DNA of 13,341 bases from positions 1-13,341 of the forward strand of contig CALDSN010000058.1 in NCBI GenBank assembly GCA_937924555.1. Reading direction: 5' to 3'. Numbering within the stretch: the stretch's first letter is position 1; each line of letters begins with the position of its first letter. The position numbers and the translations under genes are program-made. Below, one piece after another: positions 11,575 to 13,341 of this stretch. The notes beneath the pieces are model-generated. The model saw nothing but the letters and a program-made list of their open reading frames with translations, searched no databases and was not told the origin of the DNA. Origin of the DNA: an uncultured bacterium. GTDB taxonomy: Bacteria > Cloacimonadota > Cloacimonadia > Cloacimonadales > Cloacimonadaceae.

Positions 11575-13341
11575 TTACAGATAGCGTTTAACCACTTCGA
11601 TAACTTCGGGTAAATCCATCCCTATCTTTTGTAGATGCTCCACGGTTGGTACACCTTCAGGAGTCCAGCCCTTGCGGAAATAGACGGCATCAATCAATTG
11701 CTGATACTGATCCTCGCGATATTCGCGGGTGATCTTCATCTTTTCGGCAACGCTTAAGCCAGTGGGATCCACGCCGATTTTATCCTTCAGTTGCTTGTCA
11801 TAACGCTCTTGGCGGGAGAGGTATTCTTCCTCGGTGACGGGACCAACCGCACGATATGGAGGCACATCGTCTATGCGTCTGCCCTTGCCCATGCGCATGC
11901 AGAAAACCTTCTGGAAGTTGTAAACCCGCTCAGATTGCTCAATCATCAGCTTTTTATCCATCGGTTTACCGGTGATTGCTTTGTAGATATCCACATAGTT
12001 CTGCACGTGTTCGGGGACTTTCGCCGGCTCGTCTGTTTCGGCATTATTGGCAGGCTCAATATCGTTCCAAGGCAGCTTGCACAAGCCCTGTAAGCCGAAC
12101 CAAGTGCGGAACATGGGGAAATAATGCAAGGCTTCGGCTTTGTCCTTGAAGGTCGGGATGTGGTTGTTCACCATGTCCATAAAGATAAGCCAGGCTTCGT
12201 CATGTTGCGGTCCCTTTAGGGCAAGAGTGTAGCCTCCCTGCTGCGCTAAAGATTCCTTGCTCATGTACTGGGAATACTCCAAACCCTTGGCTTCCATGCC
12301 GATATCTTGCAGGAATTGAGGGTCTGCGCCATACTCTTTGGCGAACAGTTCCTTCATTACGCGCACGCCTTTGCCCACGGTTACGCCAAAGCCTTCGCCA
12401 CTTGCCATTTGGTGCAAAAGCTCCAGGGCTGCATCTGCATTACCCCAGTTTAGCTCCAATCCTCCGGTGCGTTCTTTGTTCAGAATGCCATTCTCATAGC
12501 ACTCCATCACAAAGGCTGTGCTGGTGCCAAAGGAAATAGTATCCACGCCGTAGGTATCGCAATAGAAGTTAATTTCCACCACATCCTTGGGGTCAAAGAT
12601 GCCGATGTTGCTGCCGCATCCTGCAGCCGTTTCATATTCGGGACCGTCCACACAAACCGGCTGGCCTTTGTAAGGACCGGTGCGGGGCTTAAAGTGATCC
12701 ACAGCTTTGCAGCAGGAAAGTGAGCAGCCATACCAGCAGCCATCTGCCACGCCTTGAGTGAACAGGGCAGTAAACTCGCGTGAGTGCAGTCCAATTGCTT
12801 CGGGCATCTGACCATATTTGAAGTTGCGAATGGGCAGAAGGTCATAATCGTTCATCACTTCCATCAAGTGGGCTGTGCCAACTTCGTGCATACGGCACTG
12901 CGTGGCATCCCCTGCTTCGATTTCCTTGTGCAGCTTCAGACCGGTCTTTTTCAAGGTATCCAAGTCCACGGGATTATTGGTGTCCACTTTCAAGCCGGAA
13001 TACTTAACCACCATGGCTTTGATGCGTTTGTCGCGGAATACAGTGCCTGTGCCCCCACGTCCGGCTTGTTTAAGCCTGGCAACTTTGCGGCGTTTGTCCC
13101 AGAAGGAGAAGTTCAAGCAGGTGATGTTTACATGATCTGCGGCTGTGCCGGTGGAGACCACGGAGACAAACTGGTGTTTATCGGGGCTGTCGGCGAACTC
13201 TTTAATCAGTTCTTCGGCAAAGATATGGCTGTTGATTTCGCTATCCGGGGCGGTGAATATCTGCACCATGCCGGTATCGCCATCAATGTAAACTATAACT
13301 TCTTCATCACTCTTGCCCTGGAGCTCAATGGCATCCCATCC
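11575..13341 (-). CDS. Aldehyde ferredoxin oxidoreductase, tungsten/pterin type (5' end outside window)
   Basis: This enzyme oxidises aldehydes to carboxylic acids with ferredoxin, using a bis-pyranopterin tungsten (or molybdenum) centre and a 4Fe-4S cluster. The frame is open to the window edge: codons before the ATG at 13269 read GWDAIELQGKSDEEV, matching the AOR N-terminal domain. That ATG is therefore internal, and 588 residues are visible. Family motifs in order are GRGGTGTVFRDKRIKAMVV (pterin-binding domain 1), the Cys cluster CWYGCSLSCC (12709-12738), the CDTYGVDTISFGTSTAF segment, GEGFGVTVGKGV, and GLQGLCKLPWND with the probable fourth cluster Cys (codon 12079-12081). The C-terminal part ends in YFRKGWTPEGVPT, as in AOR. 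The first Cys trio is spaced x3-x3 rather than the common x2-x3. It is a soluble cytoplasmic enzyme of anaerobic fermentation, terminated at 11517-11551. Confidence 0.94.
   Translation of the reverse strand, partial: GWDAIELQGKSDEEVIVYIDGDTGMVQIFTAPDSEINSHIFAEELIKEFADSPDKHQFVSVVSTGTAADHVNITCLNFSFWDKRRKVARLKQAGRGGTGTVFRDKRIKAMVVKYSGLKVDTNNPVDLDTLKKTGLKLHKEIEAGDATQCRMHEVGTAHLMEVMNDYDLLPIRNFKYGQMPEAIGLHSREFTALFTQGVADGCWYGCSLSCCKAVDHFKPRTGPYKGQPVCVDGPEYETAAGCGSNIGIFDPKDVVEINFYCDTYGVDTISFGTSTAFVMECYENGILNKERTGGLELNWGNADAALELLHQMASGEGFGVTVGKGVRVMKELFAKEYGADPQFLQDIGMEAKGLEYSQYMSKESLAQQGGYTLALKGPQHDEAWLIFMDMVNNHIPTFKDKAEALHYFPMFRTWFGLQGLCKLPWNDIEPANNAETDEPAKVPEHVQNYVDIYKAITGKPMDKKLMIEQSERVYNFQKVFCMRMGKGRRIDDVPPYRAVGPVTEEEYLSRQERYDKQLKDKIGVDPTGLSVAEKMKITREYREDQYQQLIDAVYFRKGWTPEGVPTVEHLQKIGMDLPEVIEVVKRYL

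Overview
The window (about 13.3 kb, moderate GC) is a compact bacterial chromosome segment with no phage, transposon, CRISPR, tRNA or rRNA signal. A tungsten-type aldehyde ferredoxin oxidoreductase, a thiol-redox operon and a sigma-54 type promoter suggest an anaerobic Gram-negative-like bacterium with exported and lipid-anchored proteins. The general look (rplS followed by an alkyltransferase and acpS, a short protein starting MGTQQ, an exported oligopeptidase B) reminds me of Cloacimonadota or a neighbouring FCB lineage. This is an inference from memory, not a search.

Layout. Bases 1-230 are the 3' end of rplS, closed by a textbook terminator. Bases 353-4046 (+) are a tight three-gene run with 4-bp ATGA overlaps: a methylguanine-DNA methyltransferase, holo-ACP synthase (acpS), and a 949-residue signalling protein (class III nucleotide cyclase, NTPase module, TPR repeats). 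A secreted caspase-fold protein (4056-4844, -) converges on it, with Ser where the catalytic Cys should be. A non-coding stretch of about 460 bp follows. It holds a hairpin built from 11-bp tandem units and the terminator of the next gene. Bases 5309-5746 (-) encode a 145-residue protein with one N-terminal membrane segment, pilin-like in layout, behind a near-perfect sigma-54 (-24/-12) promoter. Bases 5965-8049 (-) encode an exported oligopeptidase B.

Bases 8176-9845 (-) are a four-gene redox operon in the order glutaredoxin, MarR regulator, OsmC/Ohr-type peroxidase, thioredoxin-fold lipoprotein. Junctions are 16 bp, a 1-bp overlap and a 4-bp overlap, with a promoter and imperfect operator-like palindrome in front and a clear terminator behind. 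The natural reading is a peroxide or thiol stress module controlled by its own MarR protein. Divergent from it, radA (10052-11389, +) encodes the recombination/repair ATPase. A second 11-bp-unit hairpin with a 27-bp stem lies between radA and the convergent, window-truncated aldehyde ferredoxin oxidoreductase gene (11575-13341, -).

The most interesting items are: the two related hairpin elements made of tandem 11-mers, 6.4 kb apart; the sigma-54 promoter on the small pilin-like gene; the Cys-to-Ser caspase-like protein; and the self-contained redox operon with two identical CSWC active sites. No single locus is clearly a new defence or biosynthetic system.
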